18,612 nt of DNA, from assembly GCA_964618405.1 (NCBI GenBank), contig CAZUAY010000039.1, positions 1-18,612 on the forward strand, written 5' to 3'. This stretch comes from JBBQIY01 sp964618405 (GTDB taxonomy: Bacteria > Verrucomicrobiota > Kiritimatiellia > RFP12 > UBA3636). The translations under genes were made by a program, and so were the position numbers. The notes below the pieces were generated by a model. The model searched no databases, was not told the DNA's origin, and was given only the letters and a program-made list of their open reading frames with translations. Shown one piece after another: positions 1-7,302 of the stretch (positions are counted from its first letter, which is position 1; each line of letters opens with the position of its first letter).

Positions 1-129
1 TGATAGCACAGCAGAGCAGATCTCAGGCGTCACCCCCCGTCACTGACCGATTACATGCTTTTGAGGTTAATAACGTATGCGGCAATGGTTCGGTTTTTCC
101 AAGCATTTTTGCAAACGCATCTGTGAGTC

Positions 130-158
130 TTGACAAGGAACATGAGAACGAATATCCT
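130..158 (+). promoter_or_regulatory. sigma-70-type promoter for the yfcE-like gene
   Basis: TTGACA (130-135) and TATCCT (153-158) are separated by 17 bp, close to the ideal housekeeping promoter. Transcription would begin near 165. This rules out the upstream TTG at 130 as the start codon of the following gene, because that codon lies inside the -35 box. No gene is supported in bases 1-129. Confidence 0.6.
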
Positions 159-228
159 CTCTGCATTCTCATGGAGGAGTCTTTATGCGAATTGGCTTCG
201 GCGTTGGTATTTAACAGGGTATGGTTAC

Positions 229-768
229 ATGAAAATAATGTTTTTGGCAGACCTTCACGGAAGTGTTTATTATGCAAAAGAGGCGCTTCGCCTATTTGAG
301 GAGGTCAAAGCGGATTACCTATGGGTGCTTGGCGACATTTTATATCGCGGAGGCTGGAAGGAGCCCAGAGAATATAATCCACGCGAAACGGCACGGCTAC
401 TCAATCAATACGCTAGCCAGATTATAGCCGTGAGAGGTAATTGTGATTGCGACGCTGACATCTCGTGCTTTTCATTTCCTGCCATGGCCATTTATTCCTA
501 TGTGATTTTGGAACGGCGGCGATTTTTCTTAACGCACGGACATCTCTACAACGATTCGACTCGTGCTATGTTGAAAAAGGGTGATGTTTTTCTCTATGGC
601 CACACCCATCTGATTCAGGCTGAAAACAAGGACGGTGTTTTCGTTGTAAACCCTGGCTCTATTTCCTTGCCAAAGATCTCTTCTAATCACGCCTACGGTC
701 TACTGGATAACAATCAGATTCGCATCATGTCCGTTGATGGTGAAGTATTGTCTGAGATCGACCTTTAG
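229..768 (+). CDS. yfcE: YfcE-family metallophosphoesterase (phosphodiesterase)
   Basis: A 179-residue calcineurin-like phosphoesterase of the YfcE/MJ0936 group, close to the usual length of about 180. The di-metal motifs are in order: D8-x-H10 (ADLHGS), G35-D36, G70-N71-C-D73, H103-x-H105 (THGH) and G124-H-T-H127, followed by the typical NPGSIS strand (141-146). Members of this group hydrolyse model phosphodiesters with Mn2+ as a cytosolic enzyme; the physiological substrate is not known. The reading frame is open upstream to a TTG at 130, but that codon is inside the promoter. The ATG at 229 starts exactly with the expected first beta strand (MKIMFLADLHG). The SD is weak (CAGGG about 10 nt upstream). 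The gene appears monocistronic. I am confident of the family; the symbol follows E. coli naming. Confidence 0.9.
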   Translation: MKIMFLADLHGSVYYAKEALRLFEEVKADYLWVLGDILYRGGWKEPREYNPRETARLLNQYASQIIAVRGNCDCDADISCFSFPAMAIYSYVILERRRFFLTHGHLYNDSTRAMLKKGDVFLYGHTHLIQAENKDGVFVVNPGSISLPKISSNHAYGLLDNNQIRIMSVDGEVLSEIDL

Positions 769-827
769 TCCTCTTCACAAACGACTTGCTTTTAGTCTTT
801 GTGGGTAATTATTTATTAGCTATCAAG

Positions 828-949
828 TGTTGATAACTCTGTTGATAAGTTTATAAACTCCTTGCAATCAACGACTTGTAAAATAATAACCTTGTGATAA
901 ATCAAGCGAAAATAAACTTATCAACAGACTTATCAACGCTTGTTGATAA
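828..949. promoter_or_regulatory. cluster of five TTATCAAC(A/G) boxes in inverted arrangement
   Basis: TTATCAACA or its complement occurs at 828-836 (-), 840-848 (-), 918-926 (+) and 941-949 (-); TTATCAACG is at 930-938 (+). The first two and the next two pairs are each spaced 12 bp start to start. Bases 828-855 and 911-938 form an inverted repeat with 26 of 28 positions matching, around an AT-rich core. Bases 928-951 form a perfect 10-bp-arm palindrome with a 4-nt centre. The boxes differ at one position from the DnaA box TTATCCACA. Alternatively they are operators for the XRE-type regulator encoded just downstream. Function is inferred. Confidence 0.6.
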
Positions 950-956
950 GTTTTTC

Positions 957-986
957 TTGAAGTTTAAGCTCCTCTTAGAGCATACT
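957..986 (+). promoter_or_regulatory. sigma-70-type promoter for the XRE-like gene
   Basis: TTGAAG (957-962) and CATACT (981-986) are separated by 18 bp. The predicted start of transcription, about 992-994, coincides with the ATG at 994. No Shine-Dalgarno sequence is visible, so the mRNA may be leaderless. The TTATCAAC palindrome (928-951) sits just upstream of the -35 box. Confidence 0.45.
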
Positions 987-993
987 CTAGCAC

Positions 994-1578
994 ATGACAA
1001 AAGACGGAATAGAAAACCTACACAAGCTCCTGCGCAAGGCGCGTATCGATGCTGGCATCACCCAGTCGGCGTTGGCCGCGCAGGTGGGGTGCAAGCAATC
1101 GGCTGTGAGCATGATGGAGGCTGGCCGCCGCGAAGCGATGGCCCACGATTCCCTTGTGAAAGTAGCCAGCATTCTCAAGGTTGAACTTCCGGAGGCAATT
1201 CCTCTTCTGGTGCCGGTTCTGTCCTCAGGTGCCGGTGTTGCGGTTTGTGCGAATTTTAACTGTCCGTCAAACATGCCCTACGCAGTCGGCGACGATGTGT
1301 ATTTTATGCCGCTGGGCACTGCAGGAGCGGGACGCCACTGCATCCTTTGTGGCGAACTACTCGCGCGTACCTGCTCAAATTGTGAGGCTTCGATTGTCTC
1401 CCCCGGCGGTTGCTGTGGAGCCTGTGGCGCTGCGATTATCGATATGCCATCTGGCTATGCCGATGACATTCCCGCTTGGATTCAAGCCCGTTTGAATGGT
1501 ATTGCAACGCTACGGCAGGTGTCGAAATCGCTTGATCCAGTGGGGCGTGTGCCGTACTCGGTTGACCGAGGTTGCTGA
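994..1578 (+). CDS. XRE-family DNA-binding protein with cysteine-rich zinc-ribbon tail
   Basis: A 194-residue protein. Residues 4-66 are a Cro/C1-type helix-turn-helix: LHKLLRKARIDAGITQ, then ALAAQVGCKQSAVSMMEAGRR with the recognition helix at about 34-45. A linker follows, then nine cysteines: C85, C90, C116-x2-C119-x7-C127-x2-C130 (a classic four-Cys zinc ribbon), C140, C141 and C144. This suggests at least one bound Zn. The protein is probably a cytosolic transcription regulator, possibly responsive to metal or redox state; the target is unknown. The TTATCAAC box cluster immediately upstream is a natural candidate operator for autoregulation. There is no SD before ATG 994, and the next in-frame Met is far inside the HTH. 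The HTH assignment is firm; the zinc-sensing role is inference. Confidence 0.8.
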   Translation: MTKDGIENLHKLLRKARIDAGITQSALAAQVGCKQSAVSMMEAGRREAMAHDSLVKVASILKVELPEAIPLLVPVLSSGAGVAVCANFNCPSNMPYAVGDDVYFMPLGTAGAGRHCILCGELLARTCSNCEASIVSPGGCCGACGAAIIDMPSGYADDIPAWIQARLNGIATLRQVSKSLDPVGRVPYSVDRGC

Positions 1579-1704
1579 TTGTTCCTGTACGATTACGATT
1601 AGGATAAAAGCCAAATTCCCTACAGTTTTTCCTCAACTTTGATGACCCCAAGCTCTTCCTCGGTCACCCACCGATTACGAATCCATGAGCAGCAAGATGG
1701 GAGC

Positions 1705-1733
1705 TTTCAAAGACGGTAGCCTTGTGTTAAAAT
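1705..1733 (+). promoter_or_regulatory. possible promoter for the isomerase gene
   Basis: TAAAAT (1728-1733) is a good -10 match. The -35 candidate TTTCAA (1705-1710), 17 bp away, matches the consensus at only three positions. The surrounding 1579-1782 spacer holds no gene. Confidence 0.3.
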
Positions 1734-1782
1734 AATCTAAGTTTTTTTTATTTACAAACGGGTGACCTTCTGGAGGGGATGG

Positions 1783-2610
1783 ATGAGCGCAAACAAAAAA
1801 ATGTCGATAGGTGTGATGTGCAGTCTTAATTCTGATTGTACCGGAATTAACGAAGTAGGCAGCTTTGGGTTGGATTGTTGTCAAGTGGTGAGTTGGAATT
1901 CTGCTTTTTGCAAAAAGGAAATTGCCCAAACGATGCGGAAGCGGGCGGCCGATCAAGGCGTTCGTCTCAATGCTTTTTGGGCGGGTGTTCCCGGTCCGGC
2001 CTCTTGGAATTTTACCCGCGGGCCTGTTACTTTAGGTCTTGTTCCGGTTGAATTCCGGTGGGCGCGCATCGAGGCGTTGAAGCGCTGGGCCGATTTTGCG
2101 GTCGAAATGGGCGTGCCCGCGATTGTCACGCACTGTGGGTTTCTTCCCGAGAATATGACCGATGAGAATTTTGAGCCGCTTTGTGTGGCTATTCAAGATA
2201 TTGCGGGCTACTGCGACAACTTGGGCATTGGTTTCTGGTTTGAAACAGGGCAAGAAACTCCGATAACGTTGTTGCGTTACATCGAAGCCGTTGGACTTAA
2301 GAATCTCGGAATCAATCTAGACCCCGCGAACCTTCTGATGTACGGTCGTGGGAACCCGATCGATTCGTTGGAGGTTTTTGGCAAGCACGTCCGGTGCATT
2401 CATGCTAAGGATGGACGCGTACCGACAACAGGAGCGAAGTTGGGACCAGAGGTGAAGGTGGGCGATGGAATGGTTCGCTATCCGGAGTTTATCAGGAAGT
2501 TGAAAGAAGTTGGTTTTGATGGAGATTTGATCATTGAACGCGAAATCCATGGCGAGCAGCAAGCGAAAGATATTGCTGAGACCGTTGATTATCTTAAGTC
2601 CATACGATAA
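1783..2610 (+). CDS. sugar phosphate isomerase/epimerase (xylose isomerase-like TIM barrel)
   Basis: A 275-residue AP-endonuclease-2/xylose-isomerase-type TIM barrel, the normal length for this family. Metal- and substrate-binding residues lie on successive strands: H117 (IVTHCGF), E154 (FWFETGQE), D180 (GINLDPANL), H207 (CIHAKDG) and E252/E254 (LIIEREI). Such enzymes interconvert ketoses or epimerise sugars using a divalent metal; the substrate cannot be read from the sequence. The start is set by TGGAGGGG (1771-1778), six bases before ATG 1783; the upstream in-frame ATG at 1762 lacks an SD. The gene stands alone and is convergent with groEL. It could also be annotated as a hydroxypyruvate-isomerase- or inosose-dehydratase-like protein. 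Confidence 0.88.
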   Translation: MSANKKMSIGVMCSLNSDCTGINEVGSFGLDCCQVVSWNSAFCKKEIAQTMRKRAADQGVRLNAFWAGVPGPASWNFTRGPVTLGLVPVEFRWARIEALKRWADFAVEMGVPAIVTHCGFLPENMTDENFEPLCVAIQDIAGYCDNLGIGFWFETGQETPITLLRYIEAVGLKNLGINLDPANLLMYGRGNPIDSLEVFGKHVRCIHAKDGRVPTTGAKLGPEVKVGDGMVRYPEFIRKLKEVGFDGDLIIEREIHGEQQAKDIAETVDYLKSIR

Positions 2611-2661
2611 GACGGGAAAAAAGGGATAACGTCGGAGTTTCTACGAATTGAAAATCGACAC

Positions 2662-2693
2662 AAAAAGGCCCGCGCCTTGTGAGCGCGGGCCTT
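2662..2693 (-). terminator. intrinsic terminator of groEL
   Basis: Read on the minus strand, an 11-bp perfect GC-rich stem (AAGGCCCGCGC / GCGCGGGCCTT, 2665-2693) with a 7-nt loop is followed by TTTTTG. It lies 39 nt past the groEL stop. It may also limit read-through from the convergent isomerase gene, though the plus-strand side has no U-tract. Confidence 0.88.
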
Positions 2694-2731
2694 CGGATGT
2701 CTTTGCACGTTGCGAGGCAGCGTGCTGGGAA

Positions 2732-4387
2732 TTACATCATGCCGTCCATGCCGCCCATGCCGCCCATTCCGCCTCCACCAGGCATCCCGCCCGACTTTTC
2801 CTTTTCAGGAGCGTCGGTGACCATGCATTCGGTGGTGAGGAGCAGTCCAGCAATGGAGGCCGCATTCTGCAGAGCCAAGCGTGTGACCTTTGCAGGATCC
2901 ACGATGCCGGCCTTGAGCATGTCGACGTACTCGTCGTTTGCTGCATCGTAACCAGCAGCACCGGTTGAGGATTCGACCTTGCTCACAACAAGGGCCGCTT
3001 CTTGGCGACCGGCGTTGGCGACGATCTGGCGGAGTGGGGAGGACAAGCAGTTGTAGATGATCTGCATGCCGACCTTGAGGTCGCCTTCTTCGGCCGCGAT
3101 TGCTGCTGCGAGTGCCTTACGGCAACGGATCAGAGCAACACCGCCGCCTGGAACGATGCCTTCTTCGACGGCTGCGCGGGTGGCGTGCAGGGCGTCTTCG
3201 ATGCGATCCTTCTTCTCCTTCATCTCGATCTCGGTTGCGGCACCGACGCTGATGACGGCCACGCCGCCTGCGAGCTTGGCGAGGCGCTCTTGGAGCTTCT
3301 CGCGGTCGTAGTCGGAGGTGGTGTCTTCGATCTGGTGCTTGATCTGCGAAACGCGGGACTGGATGTCGCTCGTCTTGCCATTGCCTTCGACGATCGTGGT
3401 GGCTTCCTTCTCAATCGTGATGCGCTTGGCTTGGCCGAGGTCTTCAAGCTGAATGGTGTCGAGCTTGATGCCGAGCTCTTCGGAGATCATCTTGCCGCCG
3501 GTGAGGACCGCGATGTCTTCGAGCATGGCCTTGCGGCGGTCGCCGAAGCCAGGAGCCTTAACCGCGCAGACGTTGAGCGTGCCGCGGAGCTTGTTGACCA
3601 CGAGGGTTGCGAGGGCTTCGCCATCGACATCCTCAGCAATGATCAGCAGGGGCTTGCCAGCTTTGGCAACGTTCTGGAGCAGGGGAAGGAGGTCCTGAAG
3701 GGAGAAGATCTTCTTTTCGTGGATCAGGACGTAGGGGGTGTCGAGGCTGACTTCCATCGTCTCCGGATTGGTCACGAAATAGGGGCTGAGGTAGCCCTTG
3801 TCGAACTGCATGCCTTCGACGAATTCGAGGGTGGTCTCGATGGTCTTGGACTCTTCGACGGTGATCGTTCCGTCCTTGCCGACCTTCTCCATTGCTTCCG
3901 CGATCTTGGAGCCGATTTCGACGTCACCGTTTGCAGAGATCGAAGCGACCTGTGCGATTTCGGTGTGTTCCTTGACCTTCTTAGAAAGCTTGGCGATATT
4001 TGCGACAACAACGCCCGTGGCCTTTTCGACACCACGCTTGAGCGTCATCGGGTTTGCACCGGCGGTGACGTTCTTGAGGCCTTCGCGATAAATCGCTTCG
4101 GCGAGGAGAACGGCGGTTGTGGTGCCGTCACCTGCGGTGTCATTCGTCTTGCTGGCGACTTCGCGCACCATCTGGGCGCCCATGTTTTCGAACGCATCCG
4201 CGAGTTCGATTTCCTTGGCGACGGTGACGCCGTCCTTGGTGATGGCCGGTGCACCAAACTTCTTGTCCAAGATGACGTTACGTCCGCCGGGGCCGAGCGT
4301 TACCTTGACTGCTCTTGCGAGCTTCTCGACGCCACCCAGGACAGCCTGGCGTGCATCGTTATCGTACTTTAATTGTTTTGTAGACAT
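2732..4387 (-). CDS. groEL: chaperonin GroEL (Hsp60)
   Basis: A 551-residue group I chaperonin, full length. It has the ATP-binding TLGPGGRNV (30-38), the DGTTT loop (87-91), the equatorial segment EDALHATRAAVEEG containing the catalytic Asp, the PGGGVALIR motif and the flexible Gly/Met tail (GGMPGGGGMGGMGGM). Fourteen-mers of this protein encapsulate unfolded proteins under a GroES lid in the cytosol. The SD AAGGA (4395-4399) sits seven bases before the ATG and directly abuts a heptad repeat array (4400-4430). It is separated from groES by a four-helix-bundle gene, unlike the usual adjacent groES-groEL pair. No CIRCE element is visible. The gene is probably co-transcribed from upstream, but a private promoter in the 150-nt leader cannot be excluded. 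Confidence 0.98.
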   Translation of the reverse strand: MSTKQLKYDNDARQAVLGGVEKLARAVKVTLGPGGRNVILDKKFGAPAITKDGVTVAKEIELADAFENMGAQMVREVASKTNDTAGDGTTTAVLLAEAIYREGLKNVTAGANPMTLKRGVEKATGVVVANIAKLSKKVKEHTEIAQVASISANGDVEIGSKIAEAMEKVGKDGTITVEESKTIETTLEFVEGMQFDKGYLSPYFVTNPETMEVSLDTPYVLIHEKKIFSLQDLLPLLQNVAKAGKPLLIIAEDVDGEALATLVVNKLRGTLNVCAVKAPGFGDRRKAMLEDIAVLTGGKMISEELGIKLDTIQLEDLGQAKRITIEKEATTIVEGNGKTSDIQSRVSQIKHQIEDTTSDYDREKLQERLAKLAGGVAVISVGAATEIEMKEKKDRIEDALHATRAAVEEGIVPGGGVALIRCRKALAAAIAAEEGDLKVGMQIIYNCLSSPLRQIVANAGRQEAALVVSKVESSTGAAGYDAANDEYVDMLKAGIVDPAKVTRLALQNAASIAGLLLTTECMVTDAPEKEKSGGMPGGGGMGGMGGMDGMM

Positions 4388-4399
4388 TGGTTTTTCCTT

Positions 4400-4430
4400 A
4401 GTCGCTAGTCGCTAGTGGCTAGTCGCTAGT
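4400..4430 (-). repeat. heptad repeat array AGTCGCT x4 (left arm)
   Basis: Four 7-bp units AGTCGCT, with one AGTGGCT variant as the third, plus a terminal AGT, 31 bp in all. It is the inverted counterpart of 4930-4960, with the variant unit in a different place. It ends at the groEL ribosome-binding site. Confidence 0.9.
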
Positions 4431-4537
4431 AAAAGCGAGGCTGGTCAGGCTGGCGAAAAGCTGTGTTAATAGTTTGTATTCTGCGTGAATGACGTGTACT
4501 TTGAGGCGAATAGGTGTCAGAGATATTCGAGAACGTA

Positions 4538-4909
4538 CTACTTTTGCTGGGCGTCAATCTTCACCGTCTTGTGCAAGGATCGAAGCATCTTTCCAATTTC
4601 ATCACAAAGTGAAGAAAGAGGAGTCTCGTCAGCGTCTTGGATATGCCCGAGACGTTTTGCAATAACAATCTGCGTTTCTAGTTCCGCCACCGATCCCGAG
4701 GCGATAGAGAGAAATCTGGCGAATTCACCTGGAGTTCCCCGCTCGAATCCCTCTGCAATGTTCGACGGAATGGATACCGCCGCTCGCTGCATTTGAGAAG
4801 ACAAGCCGTAGATCTCGAAGGGAGGGAATGGTCGTGTAAGCGTATAGACGCTGACAACCAAATCCATTGATTTCTGCCAGACTAGCAGATCTTTGTAGCA
4901 CTTTACCAT
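4538..4909 (-). CDS. four-helix bundle protein (23S rRNA intervening-sequence / S23 family)
   Basis: A 123-residue protein with the hallmarks of the S23 four-helix-bundle family: an N-terminal YKDLLVWQKSMDLV, then FPPFEIYGLSSQMQRAAVSIPSNIAEG (29-55) and GSVAELETQIVIAKRLG (72-88). Known members form pentameric, basic, nucleic-acid-binding bundles; they occur in intervening sequences of 23S rRNA genes and as stand-alone genes, and Avd of diversity-generating retroelements is a relative. The role here is unknown. The gene lies inside the chaperone operon, in the same direction, 56 nt after groES and 150 nt before groEL, and is bracketed by inverted heptad arrays. Its SD is poor (AGAG), so translation may be weak. 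The family call is strong; a link to chaperone function is not supported. Confidence 0.9.
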   Translation of the reverse strand: MVKCYKDLLVWQKSMDLVVSVYTLTRPFPPFEIYGLSSQMQRAAVSIPSNIAEGFERGTPGEFARFLSIASGSVAELETQIVIAKRLGHIQDADETPLSSLCDEIGKMLRSLHKTVKIDAQQK

Positions 4910-4929
4910 GGTCGATTCTCTGACTCATT

Positions 4930-4960
4930 ACTAGCGACTAGCGACTAGCCACTAGCGACT
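4930..4960 (+). repeat. heptad repeat array ACT(AGCGACT)x4 (right arm)
   Basis: This 31-bp array is the inverted counterpart of 4400-4430, with one AGCCACT variant. Its first 28 bases are identical to those of the array at 7703-7731. It lies six bases from the end of groES. Confidence 0.9.
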
Positions 4961-4965
4961 CTCTC

Positions 4966-5250
4966 CTATCCAATCACTCCGAGGAGGTCTTCCTCGCGGA
5001 CAATCTGGTAGGTCTTGTCGTCGATCTTGATTTCGGATCCGCCGTACTTCGGCATGAGGACGAGGTCGCCGACCTTGACGTCGAACTTGATCTCTTTTCC
5101 ATCGTCGTCGCGCTTGATGCCGATGGCGATGACTTTGCCTTCCTGCGGCTTCTCTTTAGCTGAATCAGGAATGTAGATTCCGCCCTTTACTTGTTCCTTA
5201 ACCTCGACGGGTTCGACGAGAACGCGTGGGCCTAATGGTCTAATCTTCAT
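4966..5250 (-). CDS. groES: co-chaperonin GroES (Hsp10)
   Basis: A 94-residue Hsp10, standard length. It begins MKIRPLGPRVLVEPVE, carries the mobile loop that contacts GroEL (about 18-35, KEQVKGGIYIPDSAKEKP), the GKVIAIG strand, the roof region, and ends with LVLMPKYGG ... YQIVREEDLLGVI. Seven subunits form the lid of the GroEL cage. AAGGAG (5261-5266) lies ten bases upstream of the ATG. It follows dnaK by 74 nt on the same strand, with a hairpin in the spacer, so it is probably co-transcribed with dnaK and further tuned by that hairpin. Confidence 0.98.
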   Translation of the reverse strand: MKIRPLGPRVLVEPVEVKEQVKGGIYIPDSAKEKPQEGKVIAIGIKRDDDGKEIKFDVKVGDLVLMPKYGGSEIKIDDKTYQIVREEDLLGVIG

Positions 5251-5268
5251 GTTTGTTTTTCTCCTTGC

Positions 5269-5287
5269 CCCGGCTGTATGAGCCGGG
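5269..5287 (-). other. hairpin between dnaK and groES
   Basis: A perfect 7-bp stem, CCCGGCT / AGCCGGG, with a 5-nt loop lies just upstream of the groES Shine-Dalgarno sequence. No U-tract follows on the minus strand (it continues GCAAGGAG), so it is unlikely to be a simple terminator. It may be an RNA-processing or stability element that lets groES-groEL mRNA outlast dnaK mRNA. Confidence 0.55.
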
Positions 5288-5324
5288 ATTTGTTAAGTGT
5301 TGCTTCTTACGAGTGTCTAAAGAA

Positions 5325-7244
5325 TTACTTCTTCTTATCGTCATCCATCATTTCGAAGTCGGCATCGACGACGTTGTCGTCAGCCTGCTTCGTCGATCCA
5401 GGATCCTCTTCCTGAGGAGGTGGTGCTCCGGCCTCACCTTCGGCTCCCGGTGCTGCATTAGCGTAGAGCTCTTGCGCGATTTCGTTCATCGCGGTCGTGA
5501 GCGCTTCTTGCTTGGCCTTGATTTCAGCGAGGTCGCTACCCTTGAGGGCAGTCTTGAGATCCTCGATTGCCGAATCAACGGGTGCCTTCTTCTCAGCGGA
5601 AACCTTGTCGCCAGCATCCTTGACGGCCTTTTCAACCTGATAAATCAGGGATTCGGCTTGGTTGCGGGTGTCGACTTCCTCACGCTTCTTGGTGTCCTCG
5701 TCCGCATGCATTTCTGCATCGCGAACCATGTCCTTCACTTCATTGTCGGAGAGACCCGAGGAAGCGGTGATGGTGATCTTCTGCTCCTTGCCGGTGCCCT
5801 TGTCGTGGGCCTTGACGTTGAGGATGCCGTTGGCATCGAGGTCGAAGGTGACTTCGATCTGCGGAACGCCACGCGGTGCGGGCGGAATGCCGTCGAGGTT
5901 GAAGTTGCCGATCGCCTTGTTGTCGCGGGCAAACTTACGCTCGCCTTGATAGATCTTGATTTCGACAGAGGGCTGCTGATCGGCGGCCGTGCTGAAGACT
6001 TCCGACTTTTTGGTCGGAATCGTCGTGTTGCGCTCGATGAGCGGCGTGAAGACTCCGCCAAGCGTTTCGATACCGAGGGTGAGCGGGGTGACATCGAGCA
6101 GGAGGACGTCTTTGACTTCGCCCTTGAGGATGCCAGCCTGAATGGCTGCGCCCACGCCGACGACTTCGTCAGGATTAACGCCCTTGTGCGGCTCGCGTCC
6201 AAAGATTTCCTTGGCGAGCTCTTGGACCTTTGGCATACGGGTGGAACCACCGACGAGGATGACTTCATCAATCGAGGAGACATCAGCATCCTTCATGCAG
6301 TTTCTGCACGGTGCGCTGGCACGCTGGATGAGGTCGCCGCAGAGCTGCTCGAGCTTGGCGCGGGAAAGTGTGACCGCAAGATGCTTGGGGCCGGAAGCGT
6401 CAGCCGTGATGAACGGGAGATTGATATCCGTTGAGTTCGCTGAAGAGAGCTCGCACTTTGCCTTTTCTGCAGCTTCCTTGAGGCGCTGGATGGCCATCGT
6501 GTCCTTGGAGAGGTCGATACCATTCTCCTTTTTGAACTCATCGACAAGCCATTGCATGACGACCTGATCGAGATCGTCGCCACCGAGATGCGTGTCGCCG
6601 TTCGTGGCCTTCACTTCGAAGACGCCGTCGCCGATTTCGAGAATCGAAACGTCGAAGGTACCGCCACCAAAGTCATAAACTGCGATGGTTTCTTCCTTCT
6701 TCTTATCGAGGCCATACGCGAGTGAAGCGGCGGTTGGCTCGTTCACAATGCGGAGCACTTCAAGACCTGCGATGCGGCCAGCGTCTTTCGTTGCCTGGCG
6801 CTGCGAGTCATTGAAATACGCAGGAACGGTAATAACAGCCTGCGTGACCTTCTCACCAAGATAGGCTTCGGCGTCCGCCTTCATTTTCTGAAGGATCATC
6901 GACGAGATTTCAGGTGGCGAGAAGACCTTGTCGCCAATCTTCACGTGCGCATCGCCATTTTTTGCCTTAACCACTTCATAAGGCACAAGCGTACACTCGT
7001 GGGCGACTTCATCGTACTTGCGACCCATGAAGCGCTTGATCGAGAAGACGGTGTTTTTGGGGTTCGTCACTGCCTGACGCTTTGCAGCTTGTCCGACAAG
7101 ACGTTCGCCACTTTTTGTAAAAGCGACGATCGAAGGTGTTGTTCGTTGACCTTCGGCGTTGGGGATCACGACGGGTTCGCCCCCCTCCATGGTGGCCATG
7201 CAAGAGTTGGTCGTGCCTAGGTCTATTCCAAGAATTTTTGCCAT
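5325..7244 (-). CDS. dnaK: molecular chaperone DnaK (Hsp70)
   Basis: A 639-residue full-length Hsp70. The nucleotide-binding domain shows DLGTTNSC (8-15), the VITVPAYFNDSQRQATKDAG segment, IVNEPTAASLAYG, VYDFGGGTFDVSIL and ILVGGSTRMPKV. The linker DVLLLDVTPLTLGIETLGG leads into the substrate-binding domain and a helical lid. The Ala/Gly/Pro-rich tail ends NVVDADFEMMDDDKKK, a variant of the common bacterial DADFEEVDDD ending. It acts in the cytosol with DnaJ and GrpE, neither of which is in this window. The SD AAGGAAA (7251-7257) is well placed. A -24/-12 promoter match lies about 58 bp upstream of the ATG. This is the first gene of a dnaK-groES-(four-helix bundle)-groEL run on the minus strand. 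Confidence 0.98.
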   Translation of the reverse strand: MAKILGIDLGTTNSCMATMEGGEPVVIPNAEGQRTTPSIVAFTKSGERLVGQAAKRQAVTNPKNTVFSIKRFMGRKYDEVAHECTLVPYEVVKAKNGDAHVKIGDKVFSPPEISSMILQKMKADAEAYLGEKVTQAVITVPAYFNDSQRQATKDAGRIAGLEVLRIVNEPTAASLAYGLDKKKEETIAVYDFGGGTFDVSILEIGDGVFEVKATNGDTHLGGDDLDQVVMQWLVDEFKKENGIDLSKDTMAIQRLKEAAEKAKCELSSANSTDINLPFITADASGPKHLAVTLSRAKLEQLCGDLIQRASAPCRNCMKDADVSSIDEVILVGGSTRMPKVQELAKEIFGREPHKGVNPDEVVGVGAAIQAGILKGEVKDVLLLDVTPLTLGIETLGGVFTPLIERNTTIPTKKSEVFSTAADQQPSVEIKIYQGERKFARDNKAIGNFNLDGIPPAPRGVPQIEVTFDLDANGILNVKAHDKGTGKEQKITITASSGLSDNEVKDMVRDAEMHADEDTKKREEVDTRNQAESLIYQVEKAVKDAGDKVSAEKKAPVDSAIEDLKTALKGSDLAEIKAKQEALTTAMNEIAQELYANAAPGAEGEAGAPPPQEEDPGSTKQADDNVVDADFEMMDDDKKK

Positions 7245-7302
7245 AACTAATTTCCTTTTTTTCGTTCCGCACTTTGTGTCGCGGAGTTACGGGAGAAGAA
7301 AT

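Larger units (their letters stand above)
4400..4960 (-). mobile_element. candidate mobile unit: four-helix-bundle gene between inverted heptad arrays
   Basis: A 561-bp segment carries a single gene bounded by two 31-bp arrays in inverted orientation. It splits groES from groEL, genes that are normally adjacent. The same array type recurs at 7703-7731 and 14140-14170 without the gene. No transposase and no clear target-site duplication are visible, so mobility is inferred only from position and symmetry. Confidence 0.35.

Noticed and set aside
130..228. N-terminal extension of the yfcE-like protein from TTG 130
   Set aside because: The TTG is the first half of a TTGACA -35 box. The conserved domain starts exactly at ATG 229.
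23..277. 84-codon minus-strand frame over the yfcE promoter
   Set aside because: No SD and no family resemblance; it overlaps the promoter and the true gene start.
894..1184. 96-codon plus-strand frame across the TTATCAAC cluster
   Set aside because: It overlaps the box cluster and the promoter, and then the XRE gene in another frame.
3002..4372. 456-codon open frame antisense to groEL
   Set aside because: It is the mirror of a highly conserved groEL gene in GC-rich codons. It has no SD and no recognisable domain.
4538..4909. Diversity-generating retroelement (Avd is an S23 relative)
   Set aside because: No reverse transcriptase, template repeat or variable repeat is visible in the window.
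5294..5321. CIRCE-like element between dnaK and groES (ACGAGTGTCTAA)
   Set aside because: Only one half resembles GAGTGCTAA and the other arm does not pair with it; it is also downstream of dnaK rather than at a promoter.
5253..6434. 393-codon open frame antisense to dnaK
   Set aside because: It overlaps dnaK completely and its composition reflects the dnaK codons. No family motif.
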